Notes: generated from the letters alone by a model not told the origin. Shown: positions 1 through 7,392, counted from the first letter of the stretch. The stretch: 12,910 nt of DNA from an uncultured Acetobacteraceae bacterium (GCA_937874445.1 CALNAL010000147.1:1-12910); one strand, 5' to 3'. Translations and numbers: made by a program.

Positions 1-186
1 GATCAACACTATATCGGCATGCCTCGGACTGCCGCAATACTGGCAACCCAACCGTTCGACGTCGTAGCGCGGGATCAACGCGGCGGTTGCCATCTCGACA
101 TCGCAGCCGTTGCAGGACCCGGCATTGATCCGGTAGATCCATGGGGATTTGATCGCGATGGTCTTGAGTTTCGTCAGCAAGCTCAT
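1..186 (-). CDS. cooL: CooL-like [NiFe] hydrogenase small subunit (NuoB/HycG family), partial
   Basis: Only the first 62 codons are in the window; the gene runs off the left edge. The visible product starts MSLLTKLKTIAIKSPW and holds the NuoB/hydrogenase small-subunit motif GSCNGCDVE, whose cysteines C25 and C28 should be the first pair of [4Fe-4S] cluster ligands, followed by SPRHADIVL, typical of HycG/EchC/CooL proteins. In this family the subunit passes electrons from a ferredoxin-like partner to the Ni-Fe catalytic subunit at the membrane surface. The ATG at 186 has GAGGGA about 8 bases upstream and lies 11 bases after the cooK stop, so the two genes are probably co-transcribed. Seen: the motif and the position after cooM-cooK. 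Inferred: the CooL assignment over other group 4 small subunits, based on gene order and giant CooM. Confidence 0.88.
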   Translation of the reverse strand, partial: MSLLTKLKTIAIKSPWIYRINAGSCNGCDVEMATAALIPRYDVERLGCQYCGSPRHADIVLI

Positions 187-197
187 TGTCTGTTCCC

Positions 198-1154
198 TCA
201 CATCGCCAGCACGGCGGCCAGGCTCGCGGCTGCGAGCAATGAAGGCCAGGTCAACAGGAAGCCGAATGCCTGGTCGATACGCATCCGTCCAGCCGACAGA
301 CGCACCACCGTCACCGAAAGCAGCGCGAGGATGACGACTTCGACGAGCCAACCGGCGATTCCGGCCAGTCCGGAAAACGGCAATGGCATGAACAACGCAA
401 TCCCAAGACCCAGCACGACCACAGTCTTGAGCGCAGACATCATCTTGAAAAGACCCAGATCTGGCCCGGAGTATTCGAGCAGTGGTCCCTCCAGAACCTC
501 AGTCTCGGCCTCAGGGATGTCAAAGGGGACAATCCCGAGATTGGCTGGCAGGAACAACAGGAAAGCGACAACAGCAGGCCACATCAACGGGTCGAACAGG
601 TTGGCACCGTGAAGGCGCTGCCAGGCAACGATATCAGCGAGCGAAAAATCCACCCAATGGCCCTGTGCCATCCCCGTGCGGAGTGCAACCGTGGCGGCGA
701 TCAGCACCAGCGGAGCTTCATAGGCCAGCATCAACACCATTTCGCGGGAAAATCCGATGGCCCCAAAGGGAGAGCCGGAAGCCGAACCTGCGAGCATAAG
801 CACGATGCCCGGGACCATCAGAAGATAGAGCAGAACTAGCAAATTCCCGAGCTGCGGGGCTGGTTGATAGCAGCCGCTAATCGGCACGAGAACGACCGCG
901 CACAACAACACCACAACGCCGATCAGCGGAGCACCAAAGAAAACCCCCTCGCACGCCGCAGTGGGAACAGTGCGCTGCTTGAAACCCAGCTTCACCAGGT
1001 CAAAGAATGGTTGCAGCAAGGGCGGTCCTACCCTGCCCTGCAGTCGCGCGGCAACCCGGCGGTCAATCCCCTTAAGCCCAAAACCCAACGCTAAGGCAAA
1101 CACCCCACCCGGAAAAACCAACACGGAAAACAGGATGGCGAGAGAGGATGTCAT
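198..1154 (-). CDS. cooK: CooK-like membrane subunit of group 4 [NiFe] hydrogenase (NuoH/HycD family)
   Basis: A 318-residue, highly hydrophobic protein with roughly eight predicted membrane helices. It carries the NuoH/HycD signatures GRVGPPLLQPFFDLVKL (about residues 40-56), FSREMVLMLAYEAP (135-148), PFDIPEAETEVLEGP (210-224) and EYSGPD (227-232). In complex I and group 4 hydrogenases this subunit anchors the soluble arm and forms the proton-channel entrance through acidic residues in these loops; E215, E217 and E219 are candidates. I chose the ATG at 1154 because AAGGAA lies 8 bases upstream. A GTG at 1160 would overlap the cooM stop as GTGA but leaves only 2 bases to the same ribosome site. 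It lies between cooM and cooL in the cooMKL order. Other close relatives are HyfC, EchB and MbhM; gene order favours CooK. Confidence 0.9.
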   Translation of the reverse strand: MTSSLAILFSVLVFPGGVFALALGFGLKGIDRRVAARLQGRVGPPLLQPFFDLVKLGFKQRTVPTAACEGVFFGAPLIGVVVLLCAVVLVPISGCYQPAPQLGNLLVLLYLLMVPGIVLMLAGSASGSPFGAIGFSREMVLMLAYEAPLVLIAATVALRTGMAQGHWVDFSLADIVAWQRLHGANLFDPLMWPAVVAFLLFLPANLGIVPFDIPEAETEVLEGPLLEYSGPDLGLFKMMSALKTVVVLGLGIALFMPLPFSGLAGIAGWLVEVVILALLSVTVVRLSAGRMRIDQAFGFLLTWPSLLAAASLAAVLAM

Positions 1155-1156
1155 GA

Positions 1157-4100
1157 TCACAGTTCCTTCAGGCGCTGCGCCGCGACAGTTGGCGATTCAA
1201 ACAATCCTTCCGCCCCTAGGCGCATCGCGTCGGAGGGAATGTCCCCCACACCGCAGCTGTGAATTCCGCCGCGCTGCACGCCGCGTCCGAGCCGCTGCCA
1301 GGGCAGCAGCAATAGCAAGAGAAGGGCAAGCACGACGGCGAGCAGGGTCGGATTCCAACCGGCGTCGAGCGCACCAGGCAGCGGTCCGGTCAAGCTGGCC
1401 TCAATCGGCTTCAGCCCTAACTCGGCCTCGATAGTAGCAATCGGCACCAGCAGCAGGCCGGGAAATAGACCGGAGATCACACTTGCTCCAGTGAGAATAC
1501 CCATTGGTACCAGCATCGCGTAGGGAGCCTCGCTGGCAGCGAGTGCCTTCTCCGTCGGCGCTCCCATGAAGGCCGCATAGGCAAATTTCAAAATGGCTGC
1601 GAGCGTGAACAGGCTCGCCACCATCGCAGCCGAACCAAGCACCCAGTGACCGGACTGGAATGCTGCTTCAAAGATGATCCACTTCGAGACAAAACCATTC
1701 AGCGGCGGTACGCCAGAGAGTGATAGGCCAGCGAAGAGAAAGAAGCCGAAGGTAATCGGCATGCGCTTGCCCAAGCCGCCCAACTCGTCGAGCATCGTCG
1801 CGTGGGTAGCCAGCATGACCGCTCCAGCCGCAAGGAACAGCGTGTCCTTAAGCAGCATGTGATTAACCAAATGCAACAGTCCGCCCGCCACCCCGAGCGA
1901 AGTCCCGAATGAGAGCGCCATCAACACATAGCCAAGCTGGCAGACCGTCGAGTAGATCAGCAGCAGCTTGATGCCGTTCTGCAACATCGCCATCACGCCT
2001 GCATAGACGATGGTGATGCCGGCGATCACAGAGATCACCTCAAGGAACAGCGGCTGGTCAGCAACGCTACCACCAAGGCGAACGAACAGGGTTGTGCCGC
2101 CAAACGCCACAAAAAACTTCAGCACGCCCCATGGCCCACTCTTGAGCAATACTGCGGAGATGTAGCCGGAAACCGGGGTCGGTGCGACGGCGGGATGCAT
2201 CTGGTAGTCGATCCGCAGTGGCAGCATCGCCGCCTTCATCAACAGGCCCAGGAAGATCGGCACCAGCGTGCCGGCAAGTGCGACGGTGGAAAGCCCCGGC
2301 AAAGCTGCTGCCACTGCGCCAAACGCGGTTGCCCCGGTGACGGCAGCCAGCATCGCAATGCCAAAAAACATGAAGGAAGCACCGACTGTATTGAAGAGGA
2401 AATACTTGAATGCCTCGCGCCTGGCCTCATCGGTTTCCTCATGCGCGATTGCCGCCCATAGTGCCCAACTGCTCATGAGTTCCCAGAAGGCGAAGAAGGT
2501 AAAGAGGTCGCGCGCCACCACCAAGCCGAGCAACCCGGCAATCATCACCATGAAGGCTGCATAAAAACGTCCCTGTGCATGACTATGGGAAAGATAGGCA
2601 GTGGAATGGAGCATGTTGAGCGCGCCCACCCCGGCGATCAGCAGACCGAATCCGAGCGAGAGAAGGTCAACGTGCCCTGCCTGTAGCGCCACCGCGACCA
2701 CGGCCAATGCCAGAACAGCCACCGCCAGCCGTCCCGCCCAGGCCACCGAATGGCGCCCGACCAACAGAACTGCAACAGCGCCGAGCATGACCAAAGAGGC
2801 ACTCGCAGGCCAGGCAGCAATGAGATTCGGCAGGAATGGGCTCGCCAATCCTCCCTGGGCTGCCAACTCCGCCCCGACCGGGGTAACCAGCCCGAGCAAC
2901 CAGCCCGGAGCGACGCCAGCAACGATGACCACGGCAGCCAACATGCCATTGGCAACGCACATCGTTGCCGGCGCCTCTCGCATGCCCGAGGGGCCAGCGT
3001 ACGGACGGTAGAACAGTGTTGCGACGACGCGAGTGTAATAGACCACGCCAATGATCCCGCCGAGCAGCAGCACCGCCGCAACCGGCCAATATCCAGCTTG
3101 CGCCGCCGCATAGATCATCAGGAATTTTGAGACGAATCCGCCAAAGGGTGGCAGTCCCATGATCGCGAAGGACGCAAGCGCATAACATCCGGCAGTGAAG
3201 GGCATCTTCCGCCCGAGGCCGGCAAAATCATCGATCTTCCTCAGGCCGACGCGAAGGACAAAAGCCCCAGCCGTGTAAAAAAGTAGCGTCTTCATCACTG
3301 CATGGTTGACTGCATGCAGCAATGCCCCGTCAACCGAGAGCGCGGTGCCAATGCCCAACACCGCCGCGATCTCTCCGATCTGTGCGATTGTCGAATAGGC
3401 CAGCATCCGCTTGAGCTGAGGTTCGAACAGAGCGCGAATTTCGCCATAGAGCAACGTGACACAGCCAAGCACAATCAGCGCGTCGGGCGGGGTCATGCCT
3501 GCCAGCGTGAAACGTGTCAGTGCCCCAAGGCCAAACACTCCGTAGAGGACATGCACGACACCGAACATGCCGGCCGCAGTCAGGATTGCCGAAAGCGGCC
3601 CGGAAACAGAGGACGGTGCCTCGGGGTGTGCGAGCGGCAACCATGCATGCACCGGCACCAGGCCAGCCTTCACGACGAATCCGGCCAGGAAGCACAGCGC
3701 CACAGTCGCACCGAGTAGCGCGGGGAAGCCGGGAGCGGCAGCAGCCACCACGGAAAAGGCAAATGACCCGACCTGTGCGTGCACGATCAGAATGCCGAAA
3801 TGCATGATGTAGGCGCCGGCTGCGCACATCATGAAATAGACGAATCCGGCCCGTAGCGCGCGCGGTGTCTGATCGTGGATCACCAGGAAATAGGATGTCC
3901 ACGTCATCAATTCCCAAAAGACGTAGAACCCGCCGAGTTCGCGCGCCGTGGTCAAGCCAAGCATCGAGCCGATCATCAGGAAGGCGAAAAAATAGTAGCG
4001 GTTGACGTGCTCGCCATGCGCCATGTAGCCGATTGAATAGACCGTCATGGCGGCGAAGATGCCGGCGAACAGCACCGCGAAGAGATGCGCGGCAGGGTCG

Positions 4101-4930
4101 GCTGGACCGGCAAGACACGCCAACCCGAGTGTGACAAGCGCCAGCAGAACGGCCAGCACGTCACGGGCCCGAGCATTGAAACGACCAATCACAAACAGCG
4201 CGAAACCACCGATATAAGGCACCAGCACCAGAGCGGGCCAAGGCGCATCGAATTCCGGAACGCTGCCACCCGTCGCTCCGAAAACGGCAGATAAATACTC
4301 GGCGGTTGCACGAATCGGCTCCGGCCACAGGCAGATCAACGCCGTCAGCGCCGCAAGCAGGAGGGAAAGCGTCTGGGCTCCCCGTGGCGGCTCCTGGAGC
4401 CGCACCGGGCCTGCCTTCCGCTCGAAGCAGACCCTCTGCACAACCACAAGATAATAGGCCGAGGCAATAATGCTGGCGAGTGTTCCGACCGCGGCCAGCG
4501 CCCAATGCCCCTGCTCGATCGCCGCATAGAGAATCAGGAATTTCGAGTACGAGCCCTTGAACGGTGACAGTCCGGCCACCGAGAACATGCCGAAGCCGAA
4601 CAGTGTCGCGACCAGGGGCATGCGCTCCGCGGAGCCGGCCAGATCATCGAGGCGAACCGAGGCGTTGCGGCGGATCAGATACCAGCCTGCGACCACGACC
4701 AGGCCACGCATCACCACCTGGTAGCCGATGTGCATCAGCGCGCCGGTATCGCCGGCAGCTCCGCCCAGCCCGAACCCCATCAACACGTAGCCGATCTCGG
4801 CAACCGTCGAAACCAAGACGACGCGGATCAGGTTTGGCAGGCTCAGCAGGGCTGCAGTTTCGCCAAACAGGAGCAGAATCGCTCCTGCCCATGCCCACGC
4901 CATCGGATTGACTATGCCGGTCGCCATCAT
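1157..4930 (-). CDS. cooM: CooM-like giant proton/sodium-pumping subunit, fusion of 2.5 antiporter modules
   Basis: A 1257-residue membrane protein made of Mrp/NuoLMN-type modules. Module 1 (about 1-200) is only the C-terminal half of an antiporter: it begins near STVAEIGYVLMGFG and contains ERMPLVATLFGFG and SPFKGSYSKF. Module 2 (about 230-650) and module 3 (about 700-1180) are complete. Each has the TM5 glutamate in FWELM (E340, E817), the TM7 lysine (K421 in FVVKAGLVPVHAWLP; K899 in LLMKAAMLPL) and a later lysine in NHAVMK (K547) or NHMLLK (K1028). Module 1 has arginine at the matching NHxxxK site (YQVVMR, R75). The C-terminus is a soluble tail of about 45 residues with HSCG. The start is the first of two tandem ATGs, behind GGAGGAGG; an upstream in-frame ATG at 5017 would overlap the promoter. 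The family couples hydrogen evolution to ion pumping. Very large CooM is characteristic of CO-induced hydrogenases. Confidence 0.9.
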   Translation of the reverse strand: MMATGIVNPMAWAWAGAILLLFGETAALLSLPNLIRVVLVSTVAEIGYVLMGFGLGGAAGDTGALMHIGYQVVMRGLVVVAGWYLIRRNASVRLDDLAGSAERMPLVATLFGFGMFSVAGLSPFKGSYSKFLILYAAIEQGHWALAAVGTLASIIASAYYLVVVQRVCFERKAGPVRLQEPPRGAQTLSLLLAALTALICLWPEPIRATAEYLSAVFGATGGSVPEFDAPWPALVLVPYIGGFALFVIGRFNARARDVLAVLLALVTLGLACLAGPADPAAHLFAVLFAGIFAAMTVYSIGYMAHGEHVNRYYFFAFLMIGSMLGLTTARELGGFYVFWELMTWTSYFLVIHDQTPRALRAGFVYFMMCAAGAYIMHFGILIVHAQVGSFAFSVVAAAAPGFPALLGATVALCFLAGFVVKAGLVPVHAWLPLAHPEAPSSVSGPLSAILTAAGMFGVVHVLYGVFGLGALTRFTLAGMTPPDALIVLGCVTLLYGEIRALFEPQLKRMLAYSTIAQIGEIAAVLGIGTALSVDGALLHAVNHAVMKTLLFYTAGAFVLRVGLRKIDDFAGLGRKMPFTAGCYALASFAIMGLPPFGGFVSKFLMIYAAAQAGYWPVAAVLLLGGIIGVVYYTRVVATLFYRPYAGPSGMREAPATMCVANGMLAAVVIVAGVAPGWLLGLVTPVGAELAAQGGLASPFLPNLIAAWPASASLVMLGAVAVLLVGRHSVAWAGRLAVAVLALAVVAVALQAGHVDLLSLGFGLLIAGVGALNMLHSTAYLSHSHAQGRFYAAFMVMIAGLLGLVVARDLFTFFAFWELMSSWALWAAIAHEETDEARREAFKYFLFNTVGASFMFFGIAMLAAVTGATAFGAVAAALPGLSTVALAGTLVPIFLGLLMKAAMLPLRIDYQMHPAVAPTPVSGYISAVLLKSGPWGVLKFFVAFGGTTLFVRLGGSVADQPLFLEVISVIAGITIVYAGVMAMLQNGIKLLLIYSTVCQLGYVLMALSFGTSLGVAGGLLHLVNHMLLKDTLFLAAGAVMLATHATMLDELGGLGKRMPITFGFFLFAGLSLSGVPPLNGFVSKWIIFEAAFQSGHWVLGSAAMVASLFTLAAILKFAYAAFMGAPTEKALAASEAPYAMLVPMGILTGASVISGLFPGLLLVPIATIEAELGLKPIEASLTGPLPGALDAGWNPTLLAVVLALLLLLLLPWQRLGRGVQRGGIHSCGVGDIPSDAMRLGAEGLFESPTVAAQRLKEL

Positions 4931-4967
4931 CGGGTCTCGCCTCCTCCAGCCGCAATTCGGATTGCGT

Positions 4968-5016
4968 TGCGGCCAATCTAGGCGAACCTGTCCGGGCGGC
5001 TGTCGGCCAGCCGACA
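4968..5016 (-). promoter_or_regulatory. Predicted cooM promoter with CooA-type operator (box 1)
   Basis: TGTCGGCCAGCCGACA at 5001-5016 has perfect 6-bp arms (TGTCGG and CCGACA) and fits TGTCG-N6-CGACA, one base from the reported CooA consensus TGTCA-N6-CGACA. Reading toward cooM, TAGATT at 4980-4975 matches four of six bases of a -10 box and would place the transcript start near 4968. The operator centre is then at about -40.5, the usual class II position for the CRP/FNR/CooA family, and no good -35 is present, as expected of an activator-dependent promoter. The leader to the cooM ATG would be about 38 bases with a strong GGAGGAGG. CooA itself is not in the window, so the regulator's identity is inferred. 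Confidence 0.65.
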
Positions 5017-5032
5017 AAACGACAACGCCACC

Positions 5033-5082
5033 TGTCCCCCAGCCGACATTCCGCAGAAATGGGAAAAGCTAGGATCGGGAAG
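5033..5082 (+). promoter_or_regulatory. Predicted hypA promoter with CooA-type operator (box 2)
   Basis: TGTCCCCCAGCCGACA at 5033-5048 fits TGTCC-N6-CGACA and shares the ten bases CCAGCCGACA with box 1, exactly 32 bp away (about three helical turns). Reading toward hypA, TAGGAT at 5070-5075 matches four of six -10 positions and predicts a start near 5082, which puts the operator centre at about -41.5. The leader would be only about 16 bases but includes the hypA ribosome site AAGGAA. The left half of the box is less perfect than in box 1, so binding may be weaker. Confidence 0.55.
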
Positions 5083-5097
5083 ATAAGGAAAGCGCGG

Positions 5098-5451
5098 ATG
5101 CACGAACTGTCAGTCGTCGAAGGGATGGTGCACATTCTCACCCGCACGGCTCGGGAGAACGCACTCAAGCGCATTGTCGCGGTGCGCCTCAAGCTCGGCC
5201 GTCTCCGCGGGTTCGACCCGCGCCAGATTGTCCTGTGTTTCGAGATGCTGAGCGAGGGAACACGTGCACAAGGAGCTCGACTCGAGATCAACGTGGTCCC
5301 GCCCCGGTGCCACTGTCGCAGCTGCGGGCGGATCTGGGAGCCCGATGGATTCTTGCTAACCTGTCCGACCTGTGGCGAAAACAATGCCGAGATCGAGGGG
5401 GGGCGTGAGCTTTACATCGAAAATGTCGAAGGAGAACCAGGAAGCGGCTGA
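5098..5451 (+). CDS. hypA: HypA hydrogenase nickel-incorporation protein
   Basis: A 117-residue protein of normal HypA length. It begins MHELSVVEGM; the amino-terminal MHE, with His2, is the conserved nickel-binding site of the family. The second half has the zinc site CRSC (C73, C76) and CPTC (C89, C92), preceded by extra C71. With HypB, HypA delivers nickel to the hydrogenase large subunit. I chose the ATG at 5098 because the family requires MHE at the very N-terminus and AAGGAA lies 7 bases upstream; an in-frame ATG at 5059 would add 13 unrelated residues. The gene is divergent from cooM and shares its regulatory region, so it is probably a hydrogenase-dedicated copy. No hypB follows: the DNA turns AT-rich soon after the stop. 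Confidence 0.95.
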   Translation: MHELSVVEGMVHILTRTARENALKRIVAVRLKLGRLRGFDPRQIVLCFEMLSEGTRAQGARLEINVVPPRCHCRSCGRIWEPDGFLLTCPTCGENNAEIEGGRELYIENVEGEPGSG

Positions 5452-5659
5452 ACCTTTCACCCCCCAGTGTCCGGAAAAGATGCCCCGTGGTCTAATCGTC
5501 GGAAGCAGCGGGGAAGTGTTACCCCCGGGACGGCGCTCCAACCAGCACCCACACAACAATATTCACTCTCTACCCACAAACCATAATAAAAATTTCATAC
5601 TAATACACAAAACAAAATAATTATTAATTAATATTAAAATATTTCTAGCATAATTTACA
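5452..5659. other. Convergent intergenic junction with an AT-rich block, no gene recognised
   Basis: This region separates the stops of hypA (plus) and the EIIA-like gene (minus). From 5452 to about 5540 it is GC-rich and stays open in the frame that starts at the ATG at 5423. From about 5555 to 5660 it is extremely AT-rich and poor in G, with a TTATTAATTAATATTAA core. I see no convincing GC hairpin followed by a T run on either strand. The abrupt change in composition marks a boundary between the hydrogenase module and the sugar module. It could be a recombination scar or simply non-coding DNA. Confidence 0.6.
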
Positions 5660-6190
5660 TCAACCGTAATCAAAGCAGCACGCGGCACGGGCCATGCGGT
5701 TCGGGCGGACGCTCCCCAGCGGTTCCCCATAGGTGATGGGGCGGCCGGCGACGACAGGCGACATCCGGAAGGCCTCACCAGGAACACTCACTGAAATCAG
5801 CAGGCCTCTGGTCTTGCGGGCGAAGTCGTCCATGCCGAAGGAAACCAGCGGATCCCCTGCCCAAACCCACTGTCCTGCCGACACATGTGGCACGAAGCGG
5901 TCACCTCCCAGGCAATGTTGCGAGATACCACCCCCGATCAGCAATTCCGCCCCATTTGCCAAAGTCATCGTCAAATCGAGTCGGTCGTGATGCATCCGCG
6001 TGACAACACCATCGCAGGGCGCCCTGAGCGTCTGATCCACCGGTTCGATAATCAAACCGGCATCCAGCCTCCATGATTTCCAATTAAAGTATGGCATATC
6101 GGTTTCCTCGACCAGCCATCCGGCCAGCGGCGCGGTCAGAGAAATACTCTGCCCCATTCCCAGCAGGTCACGGACTTGGAATCTCCGCAT
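5660..6190 (-). CDS. Degenerate glucose-type PTS EIIA-like protein lacking the phospho-histidine
   Basis: A 176-residue protein with the fold signatures of glucose-type EIIA (Crr): LTAPLAGWLVE (18-28), LRAPCDGVVTRMHHD (55-69), NGAELLIGGGI (79-89), SAGQWVWAGDPLVSF (104-118) and PITYGEPLG (151-159). Compared with E. coli EIIA(Glc), SGVELFVHFGI aligns with NGAELLIGGGI, so the phosphorylated His90 is Gly86 here. The residue 15 positions earlier, His75 in E. coli, falls on Leu71. It therefore probably cannot carry phosphate and may act as a binding or regulatory protein. The ATG at 6190 has AAGGAG 8 bases upstream; the in-frame extension to 6415 runs across the LysR gene and is not plausible. It is divergent from the LysR gene, its likely regulator. 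No other PTS component is visible. Confidence 0.75.
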   Translation of the reverse strand: MRRFQVRDLLGMGQSISLTAPLAGWLVEETDMPYFNWKSWRLDAGLIIEPVDQTLRAPCDGVVTRMHHDRLDLTMTLANGAELLIGGGISQHCLGGDRFVPHVSAGQWVWAGDPLVSFGMDDFARKTRGLLISVSVPGEAFRMSPVVAGRPITYGEPLGSVRPNRMARAACCFDYG

Positions 6191-6262
6191 CGCACGGCTC
6201 CTTTTCGGGCGGGCCACTGCCCGTCGTCGATGATGATTCCTCTCGCCCTCCCATTCGTCCAA

Positions 6263-6298
6263 TGGTATAAAATCAATGCGACGATAACTTTTGGTTAT
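6263..6298 (+). promoter_or_regulatory. Divergent EIIA-like/LysR control region with T-N11-A palindrome
   Basis: ATAAC (6284-6288) and GTTAT (6294-6298) form a perfect inverted repeat around TTTTG, giving the T-N11-A pattern bound by LysR-type regulators. It ends 4 bases before the LysR ATG. TGGTATAAA at 6263-6271 looks like an extended -10 box for the LysR gene, so the palindrome would lie between its transcript start and ATG, as in autorepression. In the other direction TATACC (6269-6264) could be the -10 box of the EIIA-like gene, with the palindrome near its -35. The pattern is seen; the binding is inferred. Confidence 0.45.
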
Positions 6299-6302
6299 TA
6301 CG

Positions 6303-7208
6303 ATGGACTTTCGTGCTTTGCGATCTTTTGTCGTACTGGCCAACCAGCTGCATTTCGGCCGGGCCGCTGATCTATTGCATTTGAGCCAGCCGGCGCTCAG
6401 CAAGCAGATCCGCAAGCTGGAAGAGGAAATCGGCGCTCCCCTGTTTTATCGTGACCCGGCAGGAACATCCCTGTCAGCGGCCGGCGCGGTTCTTGCCAGG
6501 GACGCCGGCGATCTTCTGACCCGCTGCGGCGAAGCGCTTCTGCGTGCGCAACGCGCCGGACGCGGTGAAATCGGCACGTTGAATATTGGTTTTGGAATAG
6601 CAACATATGAGCTGGTTCCACGGATCATCGTGCGATTCCGAGCGCGCTATCCCGAAATCCATGTCTCTCTCCGGGACATGCCATCCGCCGAGCAGATCGA
6701 GGACCTGCGCGGTGGGCGTCTGGACGTCGGCTTTATCCGCCTGCCGGCTCCCCATGATCTTGCTGCCCATCCAGCAACCACCGACAGGCTGATCCTCGCC
6801 CTGCCATCAACGACGCGTGGCGTCAGAACCGTGGCCGATCTGCAAGGTCAGCCATTCGTCCTTCTGAACCGGGAAAGGACTCAATCCGTCTTCGATCAAG
6901 TGATGGCGGTATGCGCCGCCTTCCGTGTCACTCCCTCCATTGCGCAAGAGGTGGCGGAATTTCCGACCGCCTTGGCCCTGGTCGCGTCAGGAGTTGGCGT
7001 CTCCCTGGTGCCGCGCTCGGCCAGGCGAGACGATCTGCCGATCATTTATCAAGAAATCGCCCACCCCGCTGCCGTTTGGTCCGTGGGAGCAGTCTGGCGT
7101 CCGGCGGCGGAGGAACGCATCGTGACCAATTTTCTTGCCTGTCTCGAAGAAGAATTGCGGACAGGGAATTCCGCTCCCTCCGCACATGTCGGCTCAAGAC
7201 CTCGCTGA
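6303..7208 (+). CDS. LysR-type transcriptional regulator
   Basis: A 301-residue protein of normal LysR length. The N-terminus is the family's winged helix-turn-helix: MDFRALRSFVVLANQLHFG followed by RAADLLHLSQPALSKQIRKLE at about 20-40 and the linker helix to about 85. The rest matches the periplasmic-binding-protein-like effector domain: LNIGFGIATYELVPRII, RGGRLDVGFIRLP and LVASGVGVSLVPRSA. Overall it resembles the CatM/BenM group that binds small carboxylates, but I cannot name the effector. The ATG at 6303 begins exactly at the conserved start; a TTG at 6291 is less likely. There is no obvious Shine-Dalgarno sequence, and the LysR palindrome occupies that space, so the transcript may be nearly leaderless or translated weakly. 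The divergent EIIA-like gene is the obvious target; the GntR/Amadori genes beyond are a second possibility. Confidence 0.92.
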   Translation: MDFRALRSFVVLANQLHFGRAADLLHLSQPALSKQIRKLEEEIGAPLFYRDPAGTSLSAAGAVLARDAGDLLTRCGEALLRAQRAGRGEIGTLNIGFGIATYELVPRIIVRFRARYPEIHVSLRDMPSAEQIEDLRGGRLDVGFIRLPAPHDLAAHPATTDRLILALPSTTRGVRTVADLQGQPFVLLNRERTQSVFDQVMAVCAAFRVTPSIAQEVAEFPTALALVASGVGVSLVPRSARRDDLPIIYQEIAHPAAVWSVGAVWRPAAEERIVTNFLACLEEELRTGNSAPSAHVGSRPR

Positions 7209-7392
7209 CAGCCACCCGCGGCACATGCGTTGCCGCAGCAGGCCCGGCGCCGTGAAGCCGCTGCCCGCTATGGCCTCAACGCCAATGGCCTGCCGGAGGC
7301 GCCGGAACCGCGCTCGACAGCGGTGCTGGGACACACGCGCTCCCCGGCATCTCCATCATGCGGGGCCGCGATCTTGCCGGCTCGCCATCGAG
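7209..7392. other. Intergenic region between convergent LysR and GntR genes, possible gene remnant
   Basis: No complete gene is present. A plus-strand frame through about 7221-7350 stays open with coding-like GC-rich third positions and reads QQARRREAAARYGL then NANGLPEAPEPRS. It has no good start and I recognise no family. Several weak GC-rich hairpins exist, but none has a T run, so no terminator is called. It may be a decayed gene end or chance. Confidence 0.3.

Noticed and set aside
1155..1160. GTG start of cooK at 1160, forming a GTGA overlap with cooM
   Set aside because: AAGGAA would be only 2 bases away; the ATG at 1154 has an 8-base spacer. It remains a possible alternative.
4931..5017. 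29-codon N-terminal extension of CooM
   Set aside because: It would cover the operator and -10 region and is hydrophilic, while GGAGGAGG is correctly spaced from the ATG at 4930.
5540..5660. AT-rich block as a replication origin, phage attachment site or transposon end
   Set aside because: No direct repeats, terminal inverted repeats, DnaA-type boxes, integrase or transposase could be seen.
6191..6415. 75-codon N-terminal extension of the EIIA-like gene
   Set aside because: It runs antisense into the LysR coding region and is rich in Arg and Lys; AAGGAG precedes the 6190 start.
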